A stretch of DNA of 5,788 nucleotides from JAZNQL01 sp045531205 (GTDB taxonomy: Bacteria; Bacillota; Clostridia; UMGS1883; UMGS1540): contig JAZSDN010000027.1 in the NCBI GenBank assembly GCA_045531205.1, positions 1-5,788 of the forward strand, read 5' to 3'. Within the stretch, counting starts at the first letter, position 1. Each line of letters starts with the position of its first letter. The notes under the pieces are model-generated. The model saw only the letters and a program-made list of their open reading frames with translations. It did no database searches and was not told where the DNA came from. Positions 4,981-5,788 of the stretch are shown here, one piece after another. The position numbers and the translations under genes were made by a program.

Positions 4981-5788
4981 TTACATATTAATAAGGCGTT
5001 CAAATAATGTCTTTGCAACGGGATTCTTTGCAATATAGGCTTGAAAATCCATCTGGCAAATACGTATTTTTCCTTTTCCGTAGCTTTGTTCGCCTATTGC
5101 AAGCACCTTTTTCCAAAGTCCGTTAGGGCCGGCAGCACGGCCTTTCTGTGCATAGTTTGCACTTGTAAGTATAGCATCAAATCCGTCTGCTTCTATTACT
5201 TCTGACAATATAGTAGTAATAAGATCTTCTTTCTCGTTATACCAGTATCTTACATCGTGAGGCTCAAAGTCTGAAACCATGTAATGCTCTTTGTTTCTTG
5301 CAACAAAATGAACTGCCTTTTCAGGACAAGGCTTAACCAGTATATCATTGCCCGCAATGTGCGATAAACCAACAGGCAGACAGAAGAATACTATCTTCGC
5401 GCCCTCTTTAACAAAGGTCAATAATTCTTCTTCAAGCTTTGCATACTCATCCATATCGAATACTAATATAGCAGTATTTTTGTCAATTTCAGCCTTGCCT
5501 GCAAATGAAACGTTGTAAACTCTCTTAATTGTATCTTCAAAACCTTCGGGAGCACCAACAGTATATACTTTCCCCAATGTTTTTTCTTCATTTGGGAATA
5601 TGTTAAACTTCATTTCATAACTGTCAAGAACTTCGCCGTTTTTGTCTATAAGAGCTATCTGTACACTCATAACATCTCTTTTGCTGATTTCGGGAATCTG
5701 TACAGGAATGTACCCCTGGAACTTAACATCAAACGCAGGAACAGTCACATCTTTTTTGCCCGCCATAAATACCTTATTGTTTAACAAT
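4981..5788 (-). CDS. C-terminal part of a large GH2-like glycoside hydrolase (5' end beyond the window)
   Basis: The frame is open to the window edge and the visible 268 residues begin inside a protein. The TTG at the edge is almost certainly an internal Leu codon, because no ribosome binding site can be seen and homologues are far longer. Residues 1-65 form a beta-sandwich-like segment (NNKVFMAG... ending FNIFP), similar to the linker domain that follows the catalytic barrel in many GH2 proteins. Residues 75-268 resemble the class I glutamine-amidotransferase-like accessory domain at the C-terminus of such enzymes: AILVFDM (106-112), a EEELLTFVKEGAKIVFF segment (119-135), SDFEPHDVRYWYN (172-184), and YGKGKIRICQMDF (236-248) followed by NPVA (255-258). 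The catalytic barrel is not in the window, so substrate class (beta-galactoside, beta-glucuronide or other) cannot be judged. It is the first visible gene of the operon. GH2 assignment rests on the C-terminal pattern and is moderately confident; other multidomain glycosidases are possible. Confidence 0.62.
   Translation of the reverse strand, partial: LLNNKVFMAGKKDVTVPAFDVKFQGYIPVQIPEISKRDVMSVQIALIDKNGEVLDSYEMKFNIFPNEEKTLGKVYTVGAPEGFEDTIKRVYNVSFAGKAEIDKNTAILVFDMDEYAKLEEELLTFVKEGAKIVFFCLPVGLSHIAGNDILVKPCPEKAVHFVARNKEHYMVSDFEPHDVRYWYNEKEDLITTILSEVIEADGFDAILTSANYAQKGRAAGPNGLWKKVLAIGEQSYGKGKIRICQMDFQAYIAKNPVAKTLFERLINM

Noticed and set aside
3427..5038. Short frames at 3427-3666, 3498-3704, 3816-4034, 4130-4321 and 4802-5038
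   Set aside because: They overlap the deacetylase-like, DUF5596 and GH2-like genes, which have clear ribosome binding sites and ordered family motifs. The one at 4802-5038 crosses an intergenic gap but has no start signal.
5785..5787. TTG at the right edge as the start codon of the GH2-like gene
   Set aside because: The frame is still open at the edge, the residues begin in the middle of a domain, and related proteins are much longer; it is an internal Leu codon.
1..5788. tRNA, rRNA, CRISPR array, riboswitch or insertion-sequence transposase
   Set aside because: Reading both strands I saw no cloverleaf or conserved rRNA blocks, no regularly spaced direct repeats and no transposase motifs. 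The only sizeable gap between genes (239-334) is filled by the repeat element and terminator.

Overview
The window looks like chromosomal DNA from a low-GC Gram-positive anaerobe, most likely a clostridial gut or rumen bacterium. This rests on the AT-rich sequence, strong AGGAG-type ribosome binding sites, short intergenic gaps, and protein families that are common in carbohydrate loci of such bacteria. No rRNA, tRNA or other taxonomic marker is present, so the assignment is an inference.

Layout. At the left edge (2-238, + strand) is the tail of a VWA-like protein of the DUF2201 type. Its MIDAS motif is intact, but the reading frame is cut short inside the domain by a 91-bp element with terminal inverted repeats (196-286), so I call it a pseudogene. 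A perfect 18-bp hairpin with flanking A and T runs (285-323) follows and can terminate transcription from both sides. The rest of the window (335-5788) is one tight minus-strand gene train, read right to left: the C-terminal part of a large protein resembling a family 2 glycoside hydrolase (cut by the window edge), a DUF5596 acyltransferase-like protein, a divergent polysaccharide deacetylase-like protein, a DUF4838 protein with an alpha-glucuronidase-type N-terminal domain, and a CE15 glucuronoyl-esterase-like hydrolase. Gaps between the genes are 27, 12, 26 and 6 nt. No promoter or terminator is evident between them, so they are very probably one operon whose promoter lies beyond the right edge.

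How the genes may work together. None of the four complete proteins has a recognisable signal peptide, so the pathway appears cytoplasmic and would act on imported oligosaccharides. A coherent but unproven reading is stepwise stripping of a decorated glycuronide-containing oligosaccharide: the CE15 protein removes an ester on a uronic acid, the DUF4838 protein removes the uronic acid or a similar sugar, the GH2-like enzyme cuts a beta-linkage, and the deacetylase-like and acyltransferase-like proteins handle acyl groups. Three of the five families have no firmly established activity. This makes the operon the most interesting part of the window.
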